The notes under the pieces were generated by a model. It was given only the letters and a program-made list of their open reading frames with translations, was not told the DNA's origin and searched no databases. Source: Rhizoctonia solani (lineage: Eukaryota > Basidiomycota > Agaricomycetes > Cantharellales > Ceratobasidiaceae). Taken from it: a stretch of DNA of 64,000 nucleotides. The stretch spans positions 2,232,001 to 2,296,000 of the forward strand of contig NC_057376.1 in assembly GCF_016906535.1 (NCBI RefSeq). Direction: 5' to 3'. The position numbers and the translations under genes are program-made. This document shows positions 9,113 to 19,096 of the stretch, in pieces. Within the stretch, counting starts at the first letter, position 1. Each line of letters opens with the position of its first letter.

Positions 9113-10293
9113 TCATCCTCAGCTACCTTGGCTGCCTCCTTGATGGTCGCCTTCCAACCATTGGGGCACTGCTTGATTCCATGCCCTTTTTGACCGCACT
9201 TGACACAAAGGCCAGACACGCGGCGGCAATCCCTTTCCTCAGGTGTGACATAGTTGGGGTCTTCCGATAGGCGGACTCGTTGTGTGGTGGTAGTGGTGGA
9301 GGTAGTGGCCGCGGTGGCCAAGGACTTGGCAGGGAGCTTCTTGGGACGGTTCTCCTCGTTCTCCCGACGAATGTTGTCAATTTTGATGGAGGCAGCAAAG
9401 ATAGCCTCCAACTCGTCGGGAATGCTGTCTTTGGTAGACAGGAGTTCTTTGACCTTCCAGTGAAGGCCGCGCGTGAATTGGGCGATGTACGCCTCCTTGT
9501 TCCAGTCAAGTTCCGCCATGATATTGCAGAATTCCGTGACGTACTCCGACGTGGTTGTGGTCTGAGTCAGCGCGGCAATCTTCCTGGCAGCCGCCCTTTT
9601 GGCATCGGGATCCGCAAAGGCTTCCTTGAACTTGGTTGTCATGGCCGGGATGGTCGTGGGGGCATTGGTTTCACCCTTGAGGATACTTCCAATAAGAGGG
9701 AGTGACCAATCAGCGGCTTTATCCTCCATGTGGTAGAGGATCCAGACAATCAACTGCTCGTCTTCCTCAAATTGGTCCCTGTGCAGGGCCCCCCATAACA
9801 GCATGCGGTCCAGCCATTGAACCGCCTTTTGCCCTCGGATCTCCCCCTTAAATGGATCTGGTAGCTCCATTTTGGGACGTTTGGTGTCCGAGCCCAAACT
9901 GAAGGGAGTGAGGGTCCTCAGATCCCTAAGCGCTCCGCAAGGTTCTTCCTTGATCCTCCTTGGCTGTTCTTCCTTGGAGTCGTACCCAGTGGTGCCTCTG
10001 GTAGGGCGGAAAGGGTCTTTGAACCCAGGCCTAGCCGTTCTTGGAGTGTCGGCTTGTCCTCCTGTATGAGAAGGAGGGGTGACAGGCCCAGTCAATGGGC
10101 CAGGCTGTGCTTGGGTTTGGGTGGTTCCCCCTTGGTCCTTGTCGCCGAGAAGGTCCGCGGTCTCTTTGCATATGGCTTTGAGCTCGCTGAGCTGTTGGCC
10201 TTGGGAGCGGATCTGGTCCTGTAAGGACCCAACGGTGGCTGTGAGGGCTGTGACAGCCTTGAGGAGAGCGCTAATGGTCGGCTCTGGTTCCAT
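9097..10293 (-). CDS. Gag of element B
   Basis: 398 residues from the ATG at 10293 (protein starts MEPEPTISALL) to TAA at 9097-9099. A TTG nine bases upstream extends the frame but is an unlikely eukaryotic start. Features in order: a coiled-coil-like N-terminus (AVTALTATVGSLQDQI), a proline-rich linker, the conserved LPDPFKGEIRGQKAVQWLDR core, and a CX2CX4HX4C zinc knuckle (CVKCGQKGHGIKQC). It is the structural protein of the particle and binds the element RNA through the knuckle. It closely resembles element A Gag and appears intact. Confidence 0.93.
   Translation of the reverse strand: MEPEPTISALLKAVTALTATVGSLQDQIRSQGQQLSELKAICKETADLLGDKDQGGTTQTQAQPGPLTGPVTPPSHTGGQADTPRTARPGFKDPFRPTRGTTGYDSKEEQPRRIKEEPCGALRDLRTLTPFSLGSDTKRPKMELPDPFKGEIRGQKAVQWLDRMLLWGALHRDQFEEDEQLIVWILYHMEDKAADWSLPLIGSILKGETNAPTTIPAMTTKFKEAFADPDAKRAAARKIAALTQTTTTSEYVTEFCNIMAELDWNKEAYIAQFTRGLHWKVKELLSTKDSIPDELEAIFAASIKIDNIRRENEENRPKKLPAKSLATAATTSTTTTTQRVRLSEDPNYVTPEERDCRRVSGLCVKCGQKGHGIKQCPNGWKATIKEAAKVAEDESGKE
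9103..9109 (-). promoter_or_regulatory. Candidate -1 ribosomal frameshift heptamer GGGAAAA
   Basis: On the minus strand, gag ends TCG GGA AAA GAA TAA. The heptamer G GGA AAA fits the XXXYYYZ rule in the gag frame, lies two codons before the gag stop, and the -1 frame is the pol frame. Element A has GGAAAAA in the same place, a poorer match. Function is inferred; no downstream stem-loop was checked. Confidence 0.6.
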
Positions 10294-10796
10294 TTCTGAC
10301 AAGTCTCGCGCAGTGGGAGATGGGCTGCGAGTGGGTGGTTGGGAATGGGATGGAACTGAGCGACGGCTGGTACGACTAGAGGGACGGGAGTAGGGGTGTG
10401 GGGCGCCAGAGCGTGTGGATGGAATTGTGAAAAACGGCGTGGGGAAGGGTGCCTATATCAGGACTTATGGGCGGTTTTTGTGCAGAGTGTGAACGCTAAA
10501 CCCTTGCGTCAGACACCTAGCGTTGGACTATCCCTACAACAAATCAACAGATCTGGCGATCGTGATATGAGCGGGTTTTTAGCAAGCGGGTGAGTCAGCT
10601 GTCTAGGGTCGCTATCTGCTGTGTTCCGGCGAAACACGTGGTATGCGGGGGATTAGGATCCATCTGCCTTATAGCAATTCGGTACTACGTGGGGGTGGGG
10701 GATTTTTGATTATTATATCCCGCAAAGTGGCCCCAATCACGTGATTTCCCTTGTGCTAGTACAGGGGACCTTCTCCTTGTCAATCAAAGCCTACAG
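10294..10796 (-). other. 5' untranslated leader of element B
   Basis: About 500 nt between primer-binding site and gag ATG with no supported ORF on the sense strand. Likely the packaging/leader region of the element RNA. It includes a CACGTG motif near 10635 and a GGGGG-rich stretch near 10690. Confidence 0.6.
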
Positions 10797-10812
10797 CAAG
10801 TCAATTTTACAA
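10797..10812 (-). other. Self-complementary primer-binding site of element B
   Basis: Directly downstream of the 5' LTR the minus strand reads TTGTAAAATTGACTTG. Its last 14 bases are the exact reverse complement of CAAGTCAATTTTAC, found in the LTR (sense) about 33 nt after the TATA box, where transcription should start. This matches the self-priming of the Tf1/sushi group, in which the RNA 5' end folds back onto the primer-binding site instead of using a tRNA. The 5' LTR copy has one G:U-tolerated difference (CAAGTCG). Confidence 0.65.
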
Positions 10813-11372
10813 TGTTGTACACCACGGTAATGTGGGTACACGCTGGTGGGGGCGGGCGCTTAAGGCCGTACTACTACAAGCTTATGTAATCTAACTTAAC
10901 TAGGCTATACTACGGCCGCTGTAAGGCGGACTTCTACTGGCTATCTACTGCAAAGGGGCCTGAGGCCTGGGAGGTGTGGTGAGTTAAGTAATGGGGGTGA
11001 CTTCTGGAAACAACTGGGCCGGCTACTTAGCTGGCTGACTAATCCCTCCTCAATGGATACGAGACGAGGTAAAATCGACTTGGAGACTCCAAGCGATTTC
11101 CCTGCTGTATATATAGACTAAGCACACTATCTACATGGTCTGTGCGCGTGGGAGAAAGAAGTACAGAGGACAAATGAGAAGCGTGCTGCGGGCTGCGCAG
11201 AAGCGTGGATTTCTCCTAAGCGCCCTTGGCACGGCATCTCGGCGCGGCATCTCGGCATAATAAGCGCCGAGATCACGTGATCGAAAAACATGAGATAATC
11301 AGTTCGTAAAAAATACTAAAAATAATAGAAAAAATAGGCGAATCCAGTGGTATAATTTAGGAGGTTATAACA
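10813..11372 (-). repeat. 5' LTR of element B (LTR-I family)
   Basis: 560 bp, + strand TGTTGTACACCACGG to GGAGGTTATAACA, followed by the target duplication TCCAA. Nearly identical to the 3' LTR at 5122-5678, which points to a recent insertion. Confidence 0.95.
11069..11115 (-). promoter_or_regulatory. LTR promoter of element B: TATA box and putative start site
   Basis: On the minus strand a TATATATA box (11108-11115) lies about 33 nt upstream of CAAGTCGATTTTAC (11069-11082), the sequence complementary to the primer-binding site. Upstream in U3 is a GATCACGTGATC palindrome (near 11273-11284) that could bind a bHLH factor. The start site is inferred from spacing. Confidence 0.55.
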
Positions 11373-11377
11373 TCCAA

Positions 11378-11655
11378 GCAATTTTCCTGCTGTATATAGA
11401 AGTACAAGCACTATCTACATGGTCTGCGCATGTGTGAAAAGAAGTACAAATGTGAAATGAGAAGCATGCTGCGGGCTGCACAGAAGCGTGGATTTCTCCT
11501 AAGCGCCCTTGGCACGGCATCTCGGCGCTGCATCTTGGCATAATAAGCGCCGAGATCACGTGATTGAAAAAGTGAAGATAACAAGCTCGTAAAAAATAGT
11601 AAAAATATTAGAATAATCAGGCAAATCCAATGGTATAGGTTAGGAAGTTATAACA
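11378..11655 (-). repeat. Older LTR-I fragment, right part
   Basis: Continues the 5090-5121 fragment and ends GGAAGTTATAACA at the LTR-I edge. It is more diverged than the LTRs of A and B and was the target for both. Element H coding sequence starts right after it. Confidence 0.8.
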
Positions 11656-12209
11656 AATAATAACCATGCTAGGAACAACACTGAGATAACATCTAAGTCC
11701 AAGGACAACAGCCTCACAGTCTTGGATATGCACAACAAAGCAGTGGTTAACAAAGATACATTTTGTCAAGCACATGATAGTAGCATACATATATCTAAGG
11801 AACGGTACAGAGAGTGCAATGCACCTTTCAACCCAAGCCATTGTTGCAAGGAAGCCATCTCATTGACTCCATGGACTCATGAGGCCCACATGGCTACAGC
11901 GCAGCATGAACATGTCAAAAACCATATGGACAACTGTCACAAACATTCATACAAACAATTGAGCTTGGGACCATCATTGTTGAAAGACATCTACTCACTG
12001 TCAACTAAGAGAATGTCACTGCACACCACATGCAACCCACCATATACTGCAAGTGACTCATTGTACCTCCTAAGCAATCCGCTGTACTCTCTGAGTTGCC
12101 TGCCAAACAGCTTGACCAACCACAAAAGTAATGGCCCAGTCAACCCCTTGAGTCATAACACCAGTTATGATACAACACTGGACAATTACCTGGTTGACAA
12201 CATGGACAA
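11656..12209 (+). pseudogene. Element H large gag-like ORF, segment 1
   Basis: Open in one frame over the whole 554 nt, from the edge of the old LTR to a solo LTR-V. The protein is rich in Ser, Asn, His and Leu, with no domain I recognise. The frame continues exactly into 12635 once LTR-V and one GACAA duplication are removed, so it is a coding relic of a long protein, not noise. Its true start is further left, outside or under the old LTR. Function unknown; assignment to a retrotransposon gag rests on the downstream gag domain at 31205-31869. Confidence 0.6.
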
Positions 12210-12629
12210 TGTCACAACTCAGCTTGGACCTATGGTACAAGGAGGCTTAATGTCTGTGGCCCTATCACCAATGGACAATGAAACTGGTAGAGGGGCAGCA
12301 AGGGCCCAAGGGGTAATGGTAAGGGTAGTGAGGCAACAAGGGCCTAGGGTTATGATCTAAGTAGAGAGCACTAATGGCCAACAAGGGGCCTGGGCTAAGG
12401 GTGTGTGAGAGCTAAGGTGAATTGACAAAGAGGTCAAGTCTTTATACACAAGTGAAGCCACATCAAAAACAACAGTACTAAATAACAAGTCATTCTGCAA
12501 TGTCACATCATATATCAAATATGTCACATGATCTTGATGAGTCATAAATATATACCAAAAAAGGAAACTGTCTCAGAAAAAAGGTAGAAAATAGTAAAAA
12601 TTCATGTCATGCCAATGAAGGTCATGACA
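12210..12629 (-). repeat. Solo LTR-V
   Basis: TGTCACAACTC to GGTCATGACA, flanked by GACAA duplications (12205-12209, 12630-12634). Reverse orientation relative to the copy at 48594-49038. The ORF reading into it from 11722 is an accident of the junction. Confidence 0.85.
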
Positions 12630-12634
12630 GACAA

Positions 12635-12724
12635 CAGCTACAAAGCCTCAGGCAGTCAACTAAGCTTTGAACCTGATACAGAGTCTAAGTACTTACCTGC
12701 AACGGTAAGACAGCCAGAGGAATG
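12635..12724 (+). pseudogene. Element H ORF, segment 2
   Basis: Ninety bases that join segment 1 and segment 3 in frame when LTR-V (GACAA duplication) and LTR-II (GAATG duplication) are removed. No stop in the joined frame. No recognisable domain. Confidence 0.6.
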
Positions 12725-13722
12725 TGTCATGACCCATGCCTTTGCTGGCATGTCTCCTGACCAAGCCACCTACTAATAGGATATTCCACAGTCTTTATAA
12801 GGCCGCATATACTCACATATATGCAGTCAGAACTGTCATTACTTGTTACACTCCCTTAACATATACCATCAGAATTGCCTTATTTTTCTATTATTTTTAG
12901 TATTTTTTACAAACTCTATATCTTCACTTTTTCAATCATGTGATCTTGGCGCTTATTATGCCAAGATGCTGCGCCAAGATGCTGTGCCAAGGGCGCTTAG
13001 GAAGAATCCATGCTTCTGCACAGTCCGCAGCATGCTTCCTTTTTCATATGTATGCTTCTTTCTCTCATGCACACAGACCATGTAGATAGTGCCTCTTTGT
13101 TATATAAACAGCAGGAAAATTGCTTGGAACCACCAAGTCAATTTTACCTTGTCTCTTACTCATTAGAGAAGGTCTCCAGCCAGCTAAGTAGCCAGCCCCC
13201 AGTAGTATTGCGCACTTACCCCTCTACCTCACTCATCACACCTCCCAGGCCTAAGGCCCCCTTGCACTCAGTAGTTTGCAGAAGAGCGCCTTAAGCGCTA
13301 GTAGTATAGCCTAGATTAGATAAGTTAGACAGCACTGTCTGTGGTAGTACAGCCACAAGTGCCTACCCACCAGCAAGTACCCACCTTACAGTGGTGTACA
13401 ACATTACTCTATGGGCTCATGACTTAGAGACTGACAGTCCACCAGGGTCACATGACCTCCCCCCCTCCAGTCCTCTATCAAATACTATACTAAACTACTA
13501 CAGATTTGAGGTGGGGGGGATGACATAATCTCTTCTATTATAATATAATATTCAGACCTTGCCTGTGGGCATTAACATTGGCCTGTGGCTAGGGGGGTGG
13601 GGGGAGTGCAACATCCCCCAGCAATATATATTATTCATATATCACTGTGCATCACATATACTATATATATCTTTGACAGTGGATATATATGGTAATAACC
13701 TTTCCAGATATGGGTTATGACA
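12725..13722 (+). repeat. Solo LTR-II, itself split by a solo LTR-I
   Basis: Ends TGTCATGACCCAT and ATATGGGTTATGACA, flanked by GAATG (12720-12724 and 13723-13727). It is interrupted at 12844-13403. A TTTATAA box near 12793 suggests this strand is sense. TG/CA ends and 5-bp duplications mark it as an LTR rather than a DNA transposon. Confidence 0.82.
12844..13403 (+). repeat. Solo LTR-I inside LTR-II
   Basis: 560 bp, TGTTACACTCCC to GGTGTACAACA, with exact TTACT duplications at 12839-12843 and 13404-13408. CpG sites of the family are mostly lost (for example ATCATGTGATC for ATCACGTGATC), so this is an older copy. Confidence 0.9.
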
Positions 13723-13727
13723 GAATG

Positions 13728-13891
13728 GCACACTGAACCTAAGACTCAACAAGGTCAGGCAATGGTTAGCTCTCAATGCCTGCCAAACCAAGCTATATCA
13801 TACAACTGCCACAATGAATCAGTTGCAGAGAGTCAATATTTAAGCAAGTACTCACCAAGAATTGCAGTACAACTAGACAAATGGCTGGTAC
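13728..13891 (+). pseudogene. Element H ORF, segment 3
   Basis: Continues segment 2 without a stop and joins segment 4 in frame across the 3.6-kb LTR-III nest. Low-complexity Gln/Ser/Asn-rich protein, no domain recognised. Confidence 0.6.
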
Positions 13892-14322
13892 TGTTAAGAG
13901 TTGTGTAAGTACAGGAGTAAGAAAGAATTACTATATACAAAATGTATATGGGAATAACTAAGAACTAGTATTAAGATTCAGAATATATGCACAGAATATA
14001 TGCACAATATAGGCTAGGTTATCAGGAATAACAACTCCTAACAAATACTCTACCAACTATCAAGTGCAGGTGGTTGGTTATGTATAGTACCTTAGACTAA
14101 TGTTACTTAAGCCTAAGTGACTAAGGGTATGTCTACTTAAGGTCTCTGGGATAGTACCTTAAGTAAGAGGGTTACCTGACTAATGTACAGGATTTATAGG
14201 ATTTGCCTAATAAGTATAGGACTTATATATGCTTAAGTAAGACTTAAGACTTATGGGGTTCACCTAAAATATATCTAGGATTTATGAGATATTGTAGATA
14301 AAGCTATCTACAATATAGGGGG

Positions 14323-16436
14323 TGTTATGGATATGACATTTCTTCTTTAATCTGTACTTATTTTATTAATTACACTAGTAATCTTACAGTAAACAAATGA
14401 GATAAAGATGCGAACTAAGGTTTTCAAGGTCCCTCTATCCAATAGTGACCTTTACAAAACCTACAAACCTCAGGAATACCCTCAATATGCGATGCCTTTC
14501 GCATATATGCTGTTTTCTCACTCATTTAAATATATATAAACTCAGCTGAGTAGATAAACAGTAACAAGTAATATTTCTCTTGTTTGTAGTATTTATTATT
14601 CAAGATTCTATCTTGTGGCTACACACAGTAATATTCAGGGTCCCCCCTGTCGCATAGGCAAGTGCTCCGGCGCTTAATCAGCCCTTAAGCGCCGACGCAC
14701 TAAATGCGCCTTTTCTCCATTACCCGGGCATCCCACACTGCCGAATCGCTTGCGCTTAGGTGCGCCGGTATGTGCGCTCCAGAACGCTGGGTCAAACTCC
14801 CAAAACGGACAACATTTGGCAGAGTTATGCCCCATTTACTGTAAGTACCCAATGCAGTGGTATCCTACCTTTGGGACTGTTTACTCCAAGGATGAAACAC
14901 TTAGCCTTGGGACATCTAAGGACCCACACAGGTAAATACTGCCTTGGGGCAAACATTGCCTGGGGGCAAATGTTAGGATCTGTTGTTTGTTTACTATGTA
15001 ACAAAGTATTGGCTCCCTCAAGTGTTTCAGCTGCCACATGTACCTCCTGTACCCCCTCTTGGTATCAATCTTGTATATACTTGTTTGTGCACCTTCTCAG
15101 GGTATAAAAGGACCCTGTGAAGACGCTTCTAATGCATCCTACTTTTATCCATTTATCCACTCTTATATATTGACATATACACACAAGCCTTTAACAGCTT
15201 ATCTGCGCATTTACTTTAGTGATTGACTCACTGTAAATAGCATAGGAGGTTATTCGGCGCACTAAGACCATAGGCCAGTCCCAACAGACACAGGGTAACC
15301 TATTAGTGTACTTACTGCAACCCTGTGCCCCTTGACTGTCACAGTTGTTGAGTTCAACATTGAGTATAGTGCAACAATACTGTAAGGATTGTTGGGATTG
15401 AGTGATAGTGTTTCAATCCACCATACCCCCCATATTGTAGATATCTTTATCTACAATATCTCATAAATCCTTGTTGTAGACACACTTGATACCAGGGAAT
15501 TAATTCCCATTTTCTCAAATTTAAACAAAGTTGAACGGACAACATTTTCAATCACGTGATCTTGGTGCTTATATCATACACTAAACGCCAAGCCACGTCC
15601 CCATCCGCGCTTACCTCAGCACACGTAGCCACCTCCACCTGATGACATCATTATGACACGTCAGTGACACGTAGGCATGAGTAAGGCTGACTGCGGATTG
15701 GGGTTCTTATTTGATACAGTATTGCATATAGTTGTATTTGTAATTAGGTAGCTCTGTAATATATAAGGAGGCCAACCAACCATGGTAACACCCAGGTCAA
15801 TTACCTCCTGTTGCATCCACCAACTGTACAAGGGCCTTACTGCCCAGTAACAATTAAATACACGCCTTAAGCGTTGGACTCACTGTACTTACGTAGCTTG
15901 CTGCCGCCTTATAGCGTGTGGACATCATAGTTAGGTAGCTTGTTGTTGTAGGTAGCACCCTCACCGCCTTAAGCGGTTTCTCACTTAGTCTCATACGGCC
16001 ACAAGCGCCCGCTGCCTCAATGCCCCTTAAGGACGTCTAGGACAATCCTAGATATATTTTAGGTGAACCCCATAAGTCTTAAGTCTTACTTAAGCATATA
16101 TAAGTCCTATACTTATTAGGCAAATCCTATAAATCCTGTACATTAGTTAGGTAACCCTCTTACTTAAGGTACTATCCCAGAGACCTTAAGTAGACATACC
16201 CTTAGTCACTTAGGCTTAAGTAACATTAGTCTAAGGTACTATACATAACCAACCACCTGCACTTGATAGTTGGTAGAGTATTTGTTAGGAGTTGTTATTC
16301 CTGATAACCTAGCCTATATTGTGCATATATTCTGTGCATATATTCTGAATCTTAATACTAGTTCTTAGTTATTCCCATATACATTTTGTATATAGTAAGT
16401 CTTTCTTACTCCTGTACTTACACAACTCTTAACAGG
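14323..16436 (+). repeat. Inner solo LTR-III, split by LTR-IV
   Basis: Starts TGTTATGGATATGACA, ends CACAACTCTTAACA, with GGGGG on both sides. It inserted in opposite orientation into an LTR of its own family. A TATAAAAGG box near 15102 marks the sense strand. Small ORFs here (for example at 14750 and 14760) recur in every LTR-III copy and are LTR sequence, not genes. Confidence 0.85.
15472..16044 (+). repeat. Solo LTR-IV inside the inner LTR-III
   Basis: TGTTGTAGACACAC to GACGTCTAGGACA, flanked by exact ATCCT duplications (15467-15471, 16045-16049). Contains ATCACGTGATCTTGG, GCGCTTATATCAT and an AATATATAAGGAGGCC TATA region near 15760. It is the youngest layer at this spot. Confidence 0.9.
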
Positions 16437-17519
16437 GGGTATGATGGATTGAAACACTATCACTCAATCATAACAATCCTTACAGTATTGTTGCACTATA
16501 CTCAATGTTGAACTCAACAACTGTGACAGTCAAGGGGCACAGGGTTGCAGTAAGTACACTAATAGGTTACCCTGTGTCTGTTGGGACTGGCCTATGGTCT
16601 TAGTGCGCCAAATAACCTCCTATGCTATTTACAGTGAGTCAATCACTAAAGTAAATGCGCAGATAAGCTGTTAAAGGCTTGTGTGTATATGTCAATATAT
16701 AAGAGTGGATAAATGGATGCATTAGAAGCGTCTTCACAGGGTCCTTTTATACCCTGAGAAGGTGCACAAACAAGTATATACATGATTGATACCAAGAGGG
16801 GGTACAGGAGGTACATGTGGCAACTGAAACACTTGAGGGAGCCAATACTTTGGTACATAGTAAACAAACAACAGATCCTAATATTTGCCCCAAGGCAGTA
16901 TTTACCTGTGTGGGTCCTTAGATGTCCCAAGGCTAAGTGTTTCATCCTTGGAGTAAACAGTCCCAAAGGTAGGATACTGCTGCATTGGGTACTTACAGTA
17001 AATGGAGCATAACTCTGCCAAATGTTGTCCGTTTTGGGAGTTTGACCCAGCGTTCTGGAGCGCACATACAGGCGCACCTAAGCGCAAGCGATTTGGCAGT
17101 GTGGGATGCCCGGGTGATGGAGAAAAGGCGCATTTAGTGCGTCGGCGCTTAAGGGCTGATTAAGCGCCGGAGCACTTGCCTATGCAACAGGGGGGACCCT
17201 GAATATTTCTGTGTGTAGCCACAAGATAGAATCTTGAGTAATAAATACTACAAACAAGAGAAATATTACTTGTTACTGTTTATCTACTCAGCTGAGTTTA
17301 TATATATTTAAATGAGTGAGAAAACAGCATATATGCGAAAGGCATCGCATATTGAGGGTATTCATGAGGTTTATAGGTTTTGTCAAGGTTGCTATTGGGT
17401 AGAGGGACCTTGAAAGCCTTAGTTTGCATCTTTATCTCATTTGTTTACTGTAAGATTACTAGTGTAATTAATAAAATAAGTACAGATTAATGAAGAAATG
17501 TCATACCTATAACAGCTAC

Positions 17520-18398
17520 AGCCTAGAACATGGCAGCACAAGGAGACTACTAGCTCCCAACATTTGCCAGAACAGATTACATTGCACAATAGCTGTAGTT
17601 CATTGGCAACTAGCAGTCCAGAACTAAGGAGGTACTTACCGTATTTGCCAGATAGCCCTGCATATGCAATTACAGATAAGGAAATAGCAGACTATTTGTT
17701 TCAGCCTGCTAGTGCTGGACTTACCTCTGAGACCCAATTGGACCTGGAAATTAGCCAAGCCAGAAGAACACTGTGGTGGTTGGCATGCAACTTATATAAT
17801 CTACCCATGCTGACTCAGCAAGACAGGTACACTCTGAACCAATCATGTGAAACATGGGCTGCACATTTATTTGAGTGAGTGGACATAGTTACTACATTCA
17901 GACCAACCTGCCTTATCACTAATAAGTTAATTCCTGTCCAAGACATACATTTCTGGCCTGAATACAACAAACTTCACATTGGCTATAATAGTCTAGTTGC
18001 TAAGACCATTTGGCAATCAAATGAATTGGACTTGCTACTTCTAACACCAGAATGGCTGGCATCCAAATGCTTGTTTGATGCATGCATGTTTGAAGTAGCT
18101 GCTGTTAGCTTTAGGGATCAAATGGAACAATCAATCCAAAGGTTGCACAACATACTTACTAAGTCTATAACAGTTCAAGACTTGCCTTATAAGTCATTGA
18201 TCAGTCATTTACCTGCAACAAATCATCCACAAGGTGATCCACATAAGCATAGCTCACAAATAAATTTGAATTCCCAACCAGACTGGTTACCTTACAAGGT
18301 TGAGAACCAACATGAGTGATCACATGATAAGTTGCCAACTCAAACAACACTAATCAAATCACCTACCATGTCATCTACATACAATAATGATTACAGAG
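17520..18398 (+). pseudogene. Element H ORF, segment 4 (two in-frame TGA)
   Basis: Reads in the frame of segment 3 across the LTR-III nest. Two TGA codons interrupt it (17876-17878 after HLFE, and 18317-18319 after NQHE); both could be former CGA. The protein contains a plausible folded stretch (LLTPEWLASKCLFDACMFEV) that I cannot assign. The frame continues past the second TGA to the next LTR. Probably part of the long gag-like protein, function unknown. Confidence 0.6.
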
Positions 18399-18958
18399 TG
18401 TTATAACCCCCTAAACTATACCACTGGAATTGCCTCTTTTTTCTAATATTTTTACTATTTTTTACAAACTCAATACCTTATGTTTTTTGATCACGTGATC
18501 TTGGCGCTTATCATGCCAAGATGCTGCACCAAGATGCCGTGCCAAGGGCGCTTAGGAGAAATCCATGCTTCTGTGCAGCCTGCAGCATGCTTCTCTTTTC
18601 ACATGGACACTTCTTTCTTCCACGCACAGACCATGTATATACCCTTACCCTTGTCTATATAAACAGCAGGAAAATTGCTTGGAAACCCCAAGTTGATTTT
18701 ACCTTGTCTCTTACTCATTAGAGAAGGTCCTCAGCCAGCTAAGTAGCCAGCCCCTCAGCAGCATAGCCACTCACCCCTCTATCTTACTCATCACACCTCC
18801 CAGGCCTCCAGCCCCTTTGCACCTAATAGATAGCAGTATTGCGCCTTAGCGCTTGGTAGTATAGCCTAGATTACATAAGTAGTTAGATTCACCTTGTAGT
18901 AGTTACGGCCTTAAGTGCCCGCCACTAGCAAGTACCCACCTTACAGTGGTGTACAACA
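18399..18958 (+). repeat. Solo LTR-I
   Basis: TGTTATAACCCCC to GGTGTACAACA, 560 bp, with exact CAGAG duplications (18394-18398, 18959-18963). Contains GATCACGTGATCTTGG and CTATATAAACAGC. Confidence 0.92.
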
Positions 18959-18963
18959 CAGAG

Positions 18964-19096
18964 TGACTGAAGTGTTTCAGTCATTGTCTAAGCCTTGACT
19001 GCCTCATTCAGAACCAACAGAGCTTCTAGATTGGCATACAAGTCCTAGCGCAAGCATTGAGTACATGTATGCGTCAGCAGGAAGTACCATTAACAA
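18964..19096 (+). pseudogene. Element H ORF, segment 5 (one in-frame TGA)
   Basis: Joins segment 4 (across LTR-I) and segment 6 (across LTR-IV) in one frame. One TGA follows SLSKP and could be a former CGA. No domain seen. Confidence 0.55.

Larger units (their letters stand above)
5122..11372 (-). mobile_element. Complete Tf-type Ty3/gypsy retrotransposon B
   Basis: 6251 bp on the minus strand: 5' LTR (10813-11372), primer-binding region, gag, pol, polypurine tract, 3' LTR (5122-5678). A 5-bp target duplication TCCAA flanks it exactly (5117-5121 and 11373-11377). Both ORFs are open, the zinc knuckle and YLDD are preserved, and the LTRs differ at only a few positions, so it is young and possibly still active. 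It inserted into an older LTR-I (5090-5121 plus 11378-11655). Confidence 0.95.
13892..17514 (-). repeat. Outer solo LTR-III, split by an inner LTR-III
   Basis: The left part (13892-14322) is the reverse complement of the LTR-III 3' arm and the right part (16437-17514) that of the 5' arm. Together they are one minus-strand LTR of about 1.5 kb. Flanks GGTAC (left) and GCTAC (right) match at four of five bases, an aged duplication. It lies within the element H ORF. Confidence 0.82.

Noticed and set aside
12725..13722. LTR-II as a DNA transposon (MITE) with terminal inverted repeats
   Set aside because: The TGTCAT/ATGACA ends look like inverted repeats, but the TG/CA termini, 5-bp duplications and TATA box fit a solo LTR better. 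This is not fully excluded without internal regions.
14750..15226. Small ORFs of 61-143 residues (for example at 14750, 16902, 24665, 44222) conserved in several places
   Set aside because: They recur only because they lie in copies of LTR-III, often on the promoter side, and overlap in several frames; no sign of independent coding selection.
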